A stretch of 64,000 nucleotides of DNA, taken from assembly GCA_910586065.1 (NCBI GenBank), contig CAJUGI010000001.1, positions 248,001 to 312,000 on the forward strand. The letters run 5' to 3'. Position numbers and translations under genes: made by a program. Positions 1-7,727 of the stretch are shown one piece after another. Each line of letters starts with the position of its first letter. Within the stretch, counting starts at the first letter, position 1. The stretch is from an uncultured Christensenella sp. (GTDB lineage Bacteria; Bacillota; Clostridia; Christensenellales; Borkfalkiaceae). The notes under the pieces are model-generated. The model did no database searches, was not told where the DNA came from, and worked only from the letters and a program-made list of their open reading frames with translations.

Positions 1-1451
1 GAAACGCGCTGGTCTATAGCCGTTTCGCTCTTTGTTACGTCGGTAATCGTAATGTTTCTTATCGAAGCCGTGTCGGTGCCGTCGTCTTTAAGAGGGTCCT
101 TAATGTATATAAACGAAAGGGTGAGGTTAACCGTATGGTCCGCAACGTAAACTCCGTAATTCTGCACCCAGCCGTTATTACTGCCTGCGGTGCCGGTCGA
201 ATTTCCGCTGTGTTCGCCGACTATCTGTCCGTTAATAAGCGCAAACAGAATGTCGTTACCCGCCTCGGTGTCCACTTTGTATTCATAAGAAAGCGCGTCG
301 CCGCTCTGAAGCGTCAGGTCAATATAAACGGTGGCGTAGGAATAAGGCTTTTTACTGTTGGATGCGGTCATATACCCGCCACCCTCGCCTATTATCCAGG
401 GCCAGGTATAAGGAACGTCTTTTTCGTTCGTTTCGGGGCTGAAATCGCCTATTTTACCATCTGTGCCCTCGCCGAGAACGTTTGCTTTGAACACCGAAGA
501 CGCGGGCATTTCAACACTTCCGTCAAACTTCGTGCGTTCTGTGGGCGTTTCGTTATTATCAGAATCAGAAGGGTCGTCCTGCGTGTAATCGTCGGAAGCA
601 TATTTATTGAAAAGCGCTTTCCAAGCCGATTCCTGAGGTATGCTCGAAACGTGCACTTCCGCAATTACGCCGTATCTGTCAATAACGACGGTGGTGGGGA
701 ACGCGGTTACGCCGAACGCGCCGGTTATTCCCGCATTGTCGCGCGCGCAGTGGAAAGTAAGTCCCCAGTCGCTTTGGAATTTCGCTATTTCGTCTGCGCT
801 GTCAGTCGAGTCAAGCGCAACTACGCTCACGGTATCCGCATAAGCCTTATAAGCTCTTTCAAGCGCGGGGAACTCCGTTTTGCACGCCGAGCATTCGGTG
901 TACCAGAAGTTAAGAACAACCGCTCTTTTCGTCTTAAAAAGTTCCTCAAGCGTCAACTGAATGCCGTAACTGTTCGTAAAGCTGAAATTGTGCATTATAT
1001 CGCCTACGGAATATCTCGTACCCGAAGTCATCGTCTGCGAAATTACTTTCGAAGAAATAACAACTTCCGCGTTTTCCTTGTCGGCGGTGGTGGTAAAGGA
1101 AGTGCCTGCGGGCACATAGTAACCCGCGGGGAGTTTTTCCTCGTCTACAACCAATTCGTATTCGCCTGCCGGTAAACCGAATTCGATTTTACCCTCGTTC
1201 GAGGAAATACCGGTTGCAATTTCGTTTCCGCCCTTTTTAGCAGTAACGGTAATGTTCGAAAGCGCCAGACCTCCGATTGATTTAACAGAAATTACATATT
1301 TGCCTCTGTATTCGCTTCCTTCGTCCGTCGTACCGGGGTTTCTGAAGTTGGGCGACATATTCTTGCCGCCGCAAGCGGCAACCGCAAACGCTACGCACAC
1401 CGTAAGGCACGCAAGTAACACGGTTATCAATATTTTTCTTAATTTACTCAT
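1..1451 (-). CDS. Thioredoxin-fold (TlpA/ResA-like) lipoprotein, 3' end outside window
   Basis: The ATG at 1451 follows an AAAGGAGG ribosome site. The protein begins with a lipoprotein signal (hydrophobic core, then VAAC-GG), so it is probably anchored outside the membrane. Next comes a beta-sandwich-like stretch (ISVKSIGGLALSNITVTA ... LPAGEYEL) resembling Cna-B/carboxypeptidase-regulatory folds. A redoxin domain follows, with NFWYTECSACKTEFPAL (redox pair C-S-A-C, about 850-905) and the cis-Pro motif FPTTVVID. TlpA/ResA proteins reduce or exchange extracytoplasmic disulfides; the substrate here is unknown. The C-terminal part, running off the left edge, looks like another beta-rich domain (carbohydrate-binding-like) and is not recognised. 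No partner such as CcdA is visible. Confidence 0.8.
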   Translation of the reverse strand, partial: MSKLRKILITVLLACLTVCVAFAVAACGGKNMSPNFRNPGTTDEGSEYRGKYVISVKSIGGLALSNITVTAKKGGNEIATGISSNEGKIEFGLPAGEYELVVDEEKLPAGYYVPAGTSFTTTADKENAEVVISSKVISQTMTSGTRYSVGDIMHNFSFTNSYGIQLTLEELFKTKRAVVLNFWYTECSACKTEFPALERAYKAYADTVSVVALDSTDSADEIAKFQSDWGLTFHCARDNAGITGAFGVTAFPTTVVIDRYGVIAEVHVSSIPQESAWKALFNKYASDDYTQDDPSDSDNNETPTERTKFDGSVEMPASSVFKANVLGEGTDGKIGDFSPETNEKDVPYTWPWIIGEGGGYMTASNSKKPYSYATVYIDLTLQSGDALSYEYKVDTEAGNDILFALINGQIVGEHSGNSTGTAGSNNGWVQNYGVYVADHTVNLTLSFIYIKDPLKDDGTDTASIRNITITDVTKSETAIDQRV

Positions 1452-1620
1452 TGTCTGCCTCCTTTAATTCGTTTAAAATTCTATTCCATATTATTTTAAT
1501 ATATTTATAATCTTAAATCAAGTAAATTGTCGATAAAAATACAAATTTTATTCAGTAACAATCAAAAATTTTTTAAAATTTTATAATTATGCGTATAAAA
1601 CAACAAAATGAATAAAATCC

Positions 1621-1649
1621 TTGACATTAGTTTGACTCAAAGATATAAT
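1621..1649 (+). promoter_or_regulatory. Consensus sigma-A promoter for the M18 aminopeptidase
   Basis: TTGACA (1621-1626), a 17-bp spacer and TATAAT (1644-1649) form a perfect consensus. Transcription should begin near 1656, giving a leader of about 22 nt that carries only the AAAGGAG ribosome site before the ATG at 1679. This suggests strong constitutive expression. Confidence 0.85.
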
Positions 1650-1678
1650 ATTAACCGAAAAATCAAAAGGAGAAATAT

Positions 1679-3052
1679 ATGGATTTAAAATACGAACGCA
1701 AGAACGTCTACAAGCAGGCGGACGGCAAAGAACTCAAAAAAATTTACGACTTTGCAGAAGGTTATAAAGACTTTTTAAATAACTCAAAAACCGAAAGGGA
1801 CGCGGCTTTGACCGCCAAAAAACTCGCCGAAGAAAACGGTTTCAAGCCCTTTTCTTTTTCCGAAAAATTGAAGGCGGGGGACAAGAGATATTTCATCAAC
1901 CGTCATAAAAACGTATTTCTGATTTCCGTCGGTACCGAGGACGTTTCAAAAGACGGCGTAAGAATAATGGTTGCGCACGTCGATTCGCCCCGTCTCGATT
2001 TAAAGCCCAACCCCGTTTTTGAAGAATCCGGACTATGCTACCTTAAAACCCACTACTACGGCGGCATAAAAAAATACCAGTGGACGGCAATCCCTCTCGC
2101 GCTCCACGGCGTGGTGATGCTCCCCGGCGGCAAGCGTCAAGAAGTCTGCGTGGGCGAAGACGAAAACGACCCTGTTTTCTATATAACCGACATTCTTCCC
2201 CATTTGGGCGCCGAGCAGGCGGCAAAACCCCTTGCAAAGGCAATCGACGGCGAAAGCTTAAACGCGGTAATCGGCGGACTTCCCGCAGTTGCCGAAGACG
2301 GCGAAGAGGAAAAGGAAGCGGTTAAATCGCAGATTTTAAGGCTTTTAAACCAAAAATACGGCATAACGGAAGTGGATTTCCAGTGTTCCGAACTTTGTTT
2401 TGTTCCCGCGGGCAAGGCTCGCGACGTCGGTTTCGACAAAGCGCTTATTTCGGCTTACGGTCACGACGACAAGGTTTGCGCTTATCCCGAAATGCGCGCG
2501 GTTTTCGAAAGCAACTCCAAACATACGGTAATCGCAGTGTTCGCCGATAAAGAAGAGGTGGGTAGCGACGGCACCACGGGTATGCAGAGCAAAGTCATTT
2601 CCGACGTAATCGAAACCGTCGCGGCATCCTTTAAAGTCAACCCCATAGAAGTTCGTTACAACAGCAAATGCATCTCCGCGGACGTAACCGCTGCGTACGA
2701 CCCCGCGTATTCTTCGGTGTTTGAAAAGCGCAACACAACTTTTATCTCGTGCGGCGCTGCGGTAAGCAAATATACGGGCGCCCGCGGCAAATCGTCCACA
2801 AACGACGCCGACGCCGAATATATGGGCTGGATTAGGGATATTTTCGACGCTAACGGAGTAACGTGGCAGGTCGGCGAACTTGGCGCAATCGACCAGGGCG
2901 GCGGTGGAACCGTTGCAAAATTCATTGCAAATTTAGGTATCGATACCGTGGACGTTGGCGTTCCCGTGCTTTCGATGCACGCCCCTTACGAACTCATTTC
3001 CAAGGCGGATATTTATTCGCTGTATTTGGCTTGTCTGGCGTTTTGCAAGTAA
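1679..3052 (+). CDS. apeB: M18-family zinc aminopeptidase
   Basis: A 457-residue cytoplasmic metallo-aminopeptidase of the M18 (aminopeptidase I/ApeB) family, which releases N-terminal residues, often acidic ones, from peptides. Visible metal and active-site motifs in order are VAHVDSPRLD (first His ligand), YGHDDKVCAYP (bridging Asp), FADKEEVGSDGTTGMQS (catalytic Glu pair) and SMHAPYELISKADIY (last His ligand). The length matches the family. The ATG at 1679 has AAAAGGAG upstream and sits behind a perfect promoter, so it appears monocistronic. The downstream gene converges on it. Its role is probably peptide turnover. Confidence 0.92.
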   Translation: MDLKYERKNVYKQADGKELKKIYDFAEGYKDFLNNSKTERDAALTAKKLAEENGFKPFSFSEKLKAGDKRYFINRHKNVFLISVGTEDVSKDGVRIMVAHVDSPRLDLKPNPVFEESGLCYLKTHYYGGIKKYQWTAIPLALHGVVMLPGGKRQEVCVGEDENDPVFYITDILPHLGAEQAAKPLAKAIDGESLNAVIGGLPAVAEDGEEEKEAVKSQILRLLNQKYGITEVDFQCSELCFVPAGKARDVGFDKALISAYGHDDKVCAYPEMRAVFESNSKHTVIAVFADKEEVGSDGTTGMQSKVISDVIETVAASFKVNPIEVRYNSKCISADVTAAYDPAYSSVFEKRNTTFISCGAAVSKYTGARGKSSTNDADAEYMGWIRDIFDANGVTWQVGELGAIDQGGGGTVAKFIANLGIDTVDVGVPVLSMHAPYELISKADIYSLYLACLAFCK

Positions 3053-3191
3053 TTGCGGCTCGGCTTATAAACTTTTAGCAATCCTGAGTTAAACGGCGCG
3101 CGCTTTCGGTACTACTTATTTGTACGCCCTTTCGCCGGCGCCGTTTATCTTGCTCGTTTATGAGCAGGGACGTAAAAGAATAACTGAAATA

Positions 3192-3226
3192 ATAAAAAAT
3201 CACGGCGGTCGCAGTTGCGGCCGCCG
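3192..3226 (-). terminator. Intrinsic terminator of the gene ending at 3255
   Basis: An 11-bp stem (3203-3213 with 3216-3226, one G-U pair) is followed on the minus strand by GATTTTTTATT. It lies just downstream of the minus-strand stop at 3255. Confidence 0.75.
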
Positions 3227-3254
3227 CTTAAATTATATCAAAATTTCAAAAATA

Positions 3255-4601
3255 TTATTTTCCGCTTAAATCCTCGTGGGGAACAAAGCTGTAAACTTCC
3301 TTTAAAACTCTGCGCACAAACAGCTTGTATTGTCTTGCGCCCGATTCGAACAACACGTAAACCCTGTCGCCGGAAACGCACAACCCTTCCGACATAGAGG
3401 GAACGGAATATTTGTTAAGCATACTTCCGCCGTCTATAAAGTAAACCCTTAAAGAACTTAAATTCAGATTGTTTTCCGTTGCTGGCGCGTTGGATTTAGT
3501 GGTAACGCCGCGGTATTCAAAGTATTTTTCGTCCTTGTTGAAGTTGCGGTAAGTTTTATAATTGCTGTTCTTGGATATGACGGACCAGTCGTAAAAATAC
3601 AAATTCGAATTCTTTAAACCGTAACTTTGCGAAAGCACCAGCTTATCGTTTAGTTCGGTGGTGGTTTCACCGTTGGAATTGGTTACCTGTTTTGTACCGT
3701 GAATGCGCGCAAAACCCTGAATTTCAGCGGGAATGGAATAAATATTCTGAACCTGCGGAACCCTGTTCGAATAAGCCGGGTCCAGTCTGTCTGAATAAAC
3801 GCAGTTCAAACCCGTCAAGTTGCTTTCGTTCGTCATATTGGTGGAGGTGTTAACGCTGTATTCATAAACGAAAGCGGTGTTATAATCGCCTGCGGGCGTT
3901 TTACCCTTGTGCGTGTCGTCCGTCTGATATTTTCTTCCGCGTTCAAATTCGCCTACGTACAGCTTGTCGCCCTGTAATTCGTTATAAGACTGGTTATATC
4001 TTCCGTCGCGGTAATAATAGAGGAATGAAGCCTTTCCGTTCGCGTTGAACTTCGAAGTAAACTGAATTTCACCGTTTTCGTGCGCCTTTGCAACGATTTC
4101 ACGTCCTATTTTATAGTCAAAAGACTTGTCCGTCGTCTTTGCGCAATAAACGTAACCCTCGTCGCCTTCGTTCGAGCAAATCCACAAAAAGTAACCGTTT
4201 GTGGCAATTCCGCCGCAATGTCCGTTATAATAACCTTCGCCGTCCGCGTTTTTAACCGTTACGTATCCCACGTAGCCGGTGGTTTTTCCGGTGACGTAAA
4301 TGCGGGAGGGTGCGCCTTTTAAATAAGAACTTATAAAAAAGTACTCGTCGCCTTCGTAATCAACCGAAGTTTTATTGCCGTCTTCGCCTTCGGTTTCAAC
4401 TTTAAAAGCGTCGGTTTTCCAGTTCGTAATACCCTGCGGCGTAGCTCCGTCCGCAAGTCCGGGTATGCCGAATTCCGCGTTAAAAGTGCCGTCAAACTGC
4501 GGATAGGTGTCTCCCCAGTACCATAAGAGTAAAAAGGTTGCCAGCACCACAACCGCCGAAAAAATTACTATTCCCGTTATAAACAGCTTTTTGCTTTTCA
4601 T
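3255..4601 (-). CDS. Membrane-anchored extracytoplasmic protein, unknown function, beta-propeller-like
   Basis: 448 residues. A short positive N-terminus and one strong membrane segment (LFITGIVIFSAVVVLATFLLL) are followed by an extracytoplasmic domain. That domain is rich in aromatic and beta-strand patterns, with repeated short blades such as GKTTGYVGYVTV, GGIATNGYFLWICSN and GLCVSGDRVYVLFES. The pattern suggests a propeller-like sheet protein, but I recognise no catalytic motif. The ATG at 4601 has TTGGAG 8 nt upstream. A possible minus-strand promoter is TTGCAT-16-TAAAAT (4632-4659), and a terminator lies downstream at 3192-3226. It is an independent unit facing the aminopeptidase gene. 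Confidence 0.7.
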   Translation of the reverse strand: MKSKKLFITGIVIFSAVVVLATFLLLWYWGDTYPQFDGTFNAEFGIPGLADGATPQGITNWKTDAFKVETEGEDGNKTSVDYEGDEYFFISSYLKGAPSRIYVTGKTTGYVGYVTVKNADGEGYYNGHCGGIATNGYFLWICSNEGDEGYVYCAKTTDKSFDYKIGREIVAKAHENGEIQFTSKFNANGKASFLYYYRDGRYNQSYNELQGDKLYVGEFERGRKYQTDDTHKGKTPAGDYNTAFVYEYSVNTSTNMTNESNLTGLNCVYSDRLDPAYSNRVPQVQNIYSIPAEIQGFARIHGTKQVTNSNGETTTELNDKLVLSQSYGLKNSNLYFYDWSVISKNSNYKTYRNFNKDEKYFEYRGVTTKSNAPATENNLNLSSLRVYFIDGGSMLNKYSVPSMSEGLCVSGDRVYVLFESGARQYKLFVRRVLKEVYSFVPHEDLSGK

Positions 4602-4631
4602 TTCCGCTGCTCCAAAATAATATTCAAACTA

Positions 4632-4659
4632 ATTTTACCAAATTCGTTCGGTAAATGCA
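4632..4659 (-). promoter_or_regulatory. Possible promoter for the gene starting at 4601
   Basis: On the minus strand, TTGCAT (4654-4659), 16 bp and TAAAAT (4632-4637) lie 31 bp upstream of the ATG at 4601. The match is moderate. Confidence 0.4.
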
Positions 4660-4730
4660 AATAAAATGACGCAAGATAAAAAATTTTGCCGCAACGTGCG
4701 GAAATTTCCGTTATGTTGCGGCCTTAATAT

Positions 4731-5090
4731 TTATCCGAAAAGTCTCTTTAAAATCACGCCGAAAATAAAAGTTGCCAACGCGCCGATAAAAGCCAGAAAA
4801 ATTTTAAAGGAAATATCACGCTGTTTTTGCTTTGCCGTGCGTTTAAACGCAAATCCGCTCTCTTTCAGGTTAATAACGTACATCTTTTCGCCCTTGCGTT
4901 CCGAAGAGATAATGTCAAAATAACCGTCGCACTTCAGCGCGTACAAAATGTCTTCAAGTCTTTCGGCGGTATATTTGTGTTTCGAGGGCAAAATGGACAG
5001 TATGTCTAGCGGCGAAACAAGGCACCCCTCCGTGCCGTCGCAAAGCGAGTATACCGCCGCCATAACTTCGTTTTCGTATCTGTTCAGCAT
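4731..5090 (-). CDS. Small protein: winged-helix-like N-terminus plus C-terminal membrane anchor
   Basis: 119 residues from the ATG at 5090. The N-terminal 80 residues look helical and DNA-binding-like (MLNRYENEVMAAVYSLC ... AERLEDILYALKCDGYFDIISSE), with a wing-like YVINL strand. A single C-terminal membrane helix follows (IFLAFIGALATFIFGVIL). ATG and the upstream gene's TGA overlap as ATGCTGA, there is no good ribosome site, and translation is probably coupled. A longer upstream start in this frame is possible but would overlap the neighbour heavily. The gene at 5084-5503 has the same architecture, so the two look like diverged paralogs. Function unknown. Confidence 0.65.
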   Translation of the reverse strand: MLNRYENEVMAAVYSLCDGTEGCLVSPLDILSILPSKHKYTAERLEDILYALKCDGYFDIISSERKGEKMYVINLKESGFAFKRTAKQKQRDISFKIFLAFIGALATFIFGVILKRLFG

Positions 5091-5503
5091 CCGAACGCCG
5101 CCGAAATTATTCCCGCAACCAAACTTCCCAGAACGCCGCCCGCAAAAGCCGCCAAAAACGCAAATATATAAATTTTCTTTTCGGGCGGTTTCAAAGCGCA
5201 AACGGTTTCCGTTCTCACTTCGGGTGAGGGGATATGTTCCGGTGCCGGTTCATATTTTTTTAGCGGCGCCGCACAGTATAAATCCCCGCTCGAATATCTC
5301 AAATCGATAAATCCGTTCGATACGAGCGTCCGCAACGCCTTTTTCAGCTCCGCTTCGTTTTTATCCGAGTCGTCTGGAAAATTCTCAAAAAACTCATCCT
5401 CGGAAATAATAACGTATCTGCCCAAAGACGCAAGCGAACAAATTTTTTCAAGCACCGCATTGCAAATTCTGTCCATCATTAAAATTGTGGCAACTTTTTG
5501 CAA
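5084..5503 (-). CDS. Small protein: helical N-terminus plus C-terminal membrane anchor, paralog of the next gene
   Basis: Up to 139 residues from a TTG at 5503. An ATG-ATG pair at 5476-5479 is an alternative start giving about 131 residues. Neither start has a strong ribosome site; AAAGG lies about 14 nt before the TTG. The N-terminus (CNAVLEKICSLASLGRYVIISEDEFFENF ... LKKALRTLVSNGFIDLRYSSGDLY) resembles a winged-helix, and the C-terminus is a Gly-rich membrane helix (IYIFAFLAAFAGGVLGSLVAGIISAAF). It matches the layout of the downstream gene, with which it overlaps by 7 bp. It may be a membrane-tethered regulator or scaffold, but that is a guess. Confidence 0.6.
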   Translation of the reverse strand: MQKVATILMMDRICNAVLEKICSLASLGRYVIISEDEFFENFPDDSDKNEAELKKALRTLVSNGFIDLRYSSGDLYCAAPLKKYEPAPEHIPSPEVRTETVCALKPPEKKIYIFAFLAAFAGGVLGSLVAGIISAAFGC

Positions 5504-5513
5504 TTTTTATACT

Positions 5514-5861
5514 TCAACCTTTCGCGGCTAAGGAAGCGTAAATTATCCCGCCTATAAAAAACGCAATAAAAACGGCAAGCAGTACGTATGCGGCTATGGT
5601 AACGTATAAAACCGCCTTAAAATTATTTTTCTTTTTCTGCGTGTTCAAAAACGAAAGGGAGGCAAGCGAACATAAAACCGCCGCAATTAATCCGTAAACC
5701 CCCAGTATATGGGGTATGCACAGTGTAAGCACAAACAAAACAAGTCCTGCCGCCGAAGCCGCGGCGCCAACCCAAAAAAAGGTGGTGGAGTCGCTTTGCG
5801 GCTGCTCTCCGTTTAAATTACTCGGCTCGTTTTTCTTATTTTCGTTTTTATCGTTTTCCAT
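5514..5861 (-). CDS. Small polytopic membrane protein of unknown function
   Basis: 115 residues from the ATG at 5861, which has GCGGAG 8 nt upstream. A TTG at 5879 in the same frame is less likely because it lies inside the end of rqcH. The N-terminal 30 residues are hydrophilic (MENDKNENKKNEPSNLNGE). Three to four membrane helices follow (FFWVGAAASAAGLVLFVLTL, GVYGLIAAVLCSLASLSFL, AVLYVTIAAYVLLAVFIAFFIGGIIYASL). It starts 15 bp after the rqcH stop and is probably cotranscribed with rqcH and the two small genes downstream. Confidence 0.7.
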   Translation of the reverse strand: MENDKNENKKNEPSNLNGEQPQSDSTTFFWVGAAASAAGLVLFVLTLCIPHILGVYGLIAAVLCSLASLSFLNTQKKKNNFKAVLYVTIAAYVLLAVFIAFFIGGIIYASLAAKG

Positions 5862-5875
5862 ATTAAACACTCCGC

Positions 5876-7543
5876 TCAATTTTCGTCTTTCAAAAGCTCG
5901 CCGTGCCCGTCCGGTTCGGCAAGCAAAGTTTTGTAATCGGTGTAAATAACGAATCCCGCGTTTGACTTCGGCGGTTTTTTAACGGACTTTCTCCGGCAGT
6001 AATCCACCGGCACCTTACTTGCGCCGCGCCCGTCGGAATAGTAAGCGCAAATCTCCGCCGCTTTTAAAACAACTTCTTCCGGCGCCGTCTTTCCCTCAGT
6101 AACAATAACAACGTGGGAGGAGTGGTAATTCTGCGTATGCAGCCATATATCCTGCGGCGAAACGCTTTTCAAAAGTCTGTCGTTCTGCAAATTGTTTCGT
6201 CCCGCCAAAATTCTGAACCCGCCGCATAAAAACTCGCGGAAAGGCGAAATCTTTTGCGTTTTTTTCTTTTTTACGTCCTCTTTCAAAAGCCCGCAAATTT
6301 TAAGTTCTTCCTCGGTCTCCTCAAGGTCCAAAAGCGTTTCGGCGGCGCATATGTGCGCCTCAATGCTGTTTAAGTAATCAAGTTTCTCTCCGGTTTCGCG
6401 CTTTTGTCCGCTCACCGAAGCAAGCGTTCTTTTAAGTTTGGCGTATTTTTTATAATATCTTTGCGCGTTTTCCGCCGGCGAAAGCGATTTGTCCAGCGCA
6501 ATCTTTATCGTTCCGCCCTTTTCGTCGTAATAATTCACCGCCTCAAAGCTGTCGCAACCGCGTTTAACGGCATATATGTTGGCGGTAATCAGTTCGCCCT
6601 TCAGTTTTACAAGTTCCATGTCGCGGCATTCAAAAAGTCTTGCGTCAAAAGTTGCAATCCGTTTTTCCAGTTTCTTTATCGCGGAAAAAACCGTACCGTA
6701 AAGTCTGCGCTTCACTTCTTCAAACGTTTGCTTTTGCGTGACGTAAGCATAATATGCTGTCTGCGCTTCCAGAACCGTGGGATAAATCCGCTTATCGGCG
6801 CTTACGCTTTTAACCTTAAAATCATTCGGCTCTCCGTTCAAAAACGTCACGCAAGGTTCGGTTATACCCCCGCATATATAGCGGTTTACGTCGTGTGCCG
6901 TCGGTTTTTGGTTAAATTCCCCGCATATTTCCAGAGCGGTGGAATAAGCTACCCCCAAAACTCTGTCCGCAATTAATTTTGCAAAGTCTCCCGAAAAACC
7001 TTTAAAAACCTCTTCGAGCGCGTTCAGGTTTTCGGGGTTCACTTTGTCCTGCGGCGCGGGCAAAACGTACTTCGCGCCGGTAAAAAGCACGCGCCTCGTG
7101 CTCTCGCCGATGGCGGTGGTTTTAAGCGCTCCCGCAATAATCCCGTTTTCGCACAGCACCGCGTTGGAGTATTTTCCCATCAGCTCGCAATAAAGGCTCA
7201 TTTCTTTCAGTTCGAATTCTGAATTGCACAAAAAATCAAACCGCACTATTCTTTCGCCGTCCGTTTGTTCAACGCGTTTTATCTCCGCATTCTGCAGATG
7301 TTTTCTCAAAAGCATGCAAAAAGCCGGCGCAACTTTGGGCGCAGGCGTCTCCGTCCTGCACACGTTCAAACGGCATCCTTTTGCCGAAAAACACGTTTCC
7401 AGTTTAACCGTGCCCTTTCGGGTGTATATAATAAACGTGAGCATATCGCGGTTCTGCTGCGTGATTTTGGAAATTTTTCCGCCGGCAAGCAATTCTTCAA
7501 GCTCTTTCGCAACGTATTTAATTGTAAAAGCGTCCTGCGGCAC
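5876..7543 (-). CDS. rqcH: RqcH/Rqc2 (NFACT family) ribosome quality-control factor
   Basis: 555 residues from a GTG at 7543, chosen because GGGAGG lies 8 nt upstream and because family members start right at this point (VPQDAFTIKYVAKELEEL). A longer GTG-initiated frame to 7579 exists but lacks a ribosome site. The domain order fits RqcH: NFACT-N, an HhH-like segment, a long coiled-coil middle (IKKLEKRIATFDARLFECRDME ... YYKKYAKLKRTLASV) and NFACT-R near the end (GGFRILAGRNNLQNDRLL, DIWLHTQNYHSSHVVI). RqcH binds obstructed 50S subunits and adds alanine tails to stalled chains. It diverges from the trigger-factor gene across a shared promoter region, a sensible pairing of nascent-chain factors. 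Confidence 0.9.
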   Translation of the reverse strand: MPQDAFTIKYVAKELEELLAGGKISKITQQNRDMLTFIIYTRKGTVKLETCFSAKGCRLNVCRTETPAPKVAPAFCMLLRKHLQNAEIKRVEQTDGERIVRFDFLCNSEFELKEMSLYCELMGKYSNAVLCENGIIAGALKTTAIGESTRRVLFTGAKYVLPAPQDKVNPENLNALEEVFKGFSGDFAKLIADRVLGVAYSTALEICGEFNQKPTAHDVNRYICGGITEPCVTFLNGEPNDFKVKSVSADKRIYPTVLEAQTAYYAYVTQKQTFEEVKRRLYGTVFSAIKKLEKRIATFDARLFECRDMELVKLKGELITANIYAVKRGCDSFEAVNYYDEKGGTIKIALDKSLSPAENAQRYYKKYAKLKRTLASVSGQKRETGEKLDYLNSIEAHICAAETLLDLEETEEELKICGLLKEDVKKKKTQKISPFREFLCGGFRILAGRNNLQNDRLLKSVSPQDIWLHTQNYHSSHVVIVTEGKTAPEEVVLKAAEICAYYSDGRGASKVPVDYCRRKSVKKPPKSNAGFVIYTDYKTLLAEPDGHGELLKDEN

Positions 7544-7580
7544 GGAAAACGCCTCCCGCCGAAAAATTTTGTGTAACACG

Positions 7581-7609
7581 ATTATACAGCAAAAAAATTG
7601 AAAAGTAAA
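7581..7609 (-). promoter_or_regulatory. Promoter for rqcH and the small membrane genes
   Basis: On the minus strand, TTTACT (7604-7609), 17 bp and a perfect TATAAT (7581-7586) lie 38 bp before the GTG start. Confidence 0.6.
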
Positions 7610-7631
7610 TTTATTTACTTCATTAAAACGC

Positions 7632-7660
7632 TTTTCAAAATTATAAGATTGTGTTAAAAT
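7632..7660 (+). promoter_or_regulatory. Promoter for tig
   Basis: TTTTCA (7632-7637), 17 bp and TAAAAT (7655-7660) lie about 68 bp before the tig ATG. The -35 match is moderate. This is the only visible promoter upstream of the tig-clpP-clpX run. Confidence 0.5.
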
Positions 7661-7727
7661 AAAAAACGGTTGCGTTTTAAAAAATGCGCCCGATTCAATT
7701 CAAAATCATTATTTTTAGGAGAAACAT

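Noticed and set aside
135..1175. Long open frame on the + strand
   Set aside because: It lies antisense to the thioredoxin-fold lipoprotein, which has a ribosome site, a signal peptide and clear motifs. The + frame has basic low-complexity content and no ribosome site.
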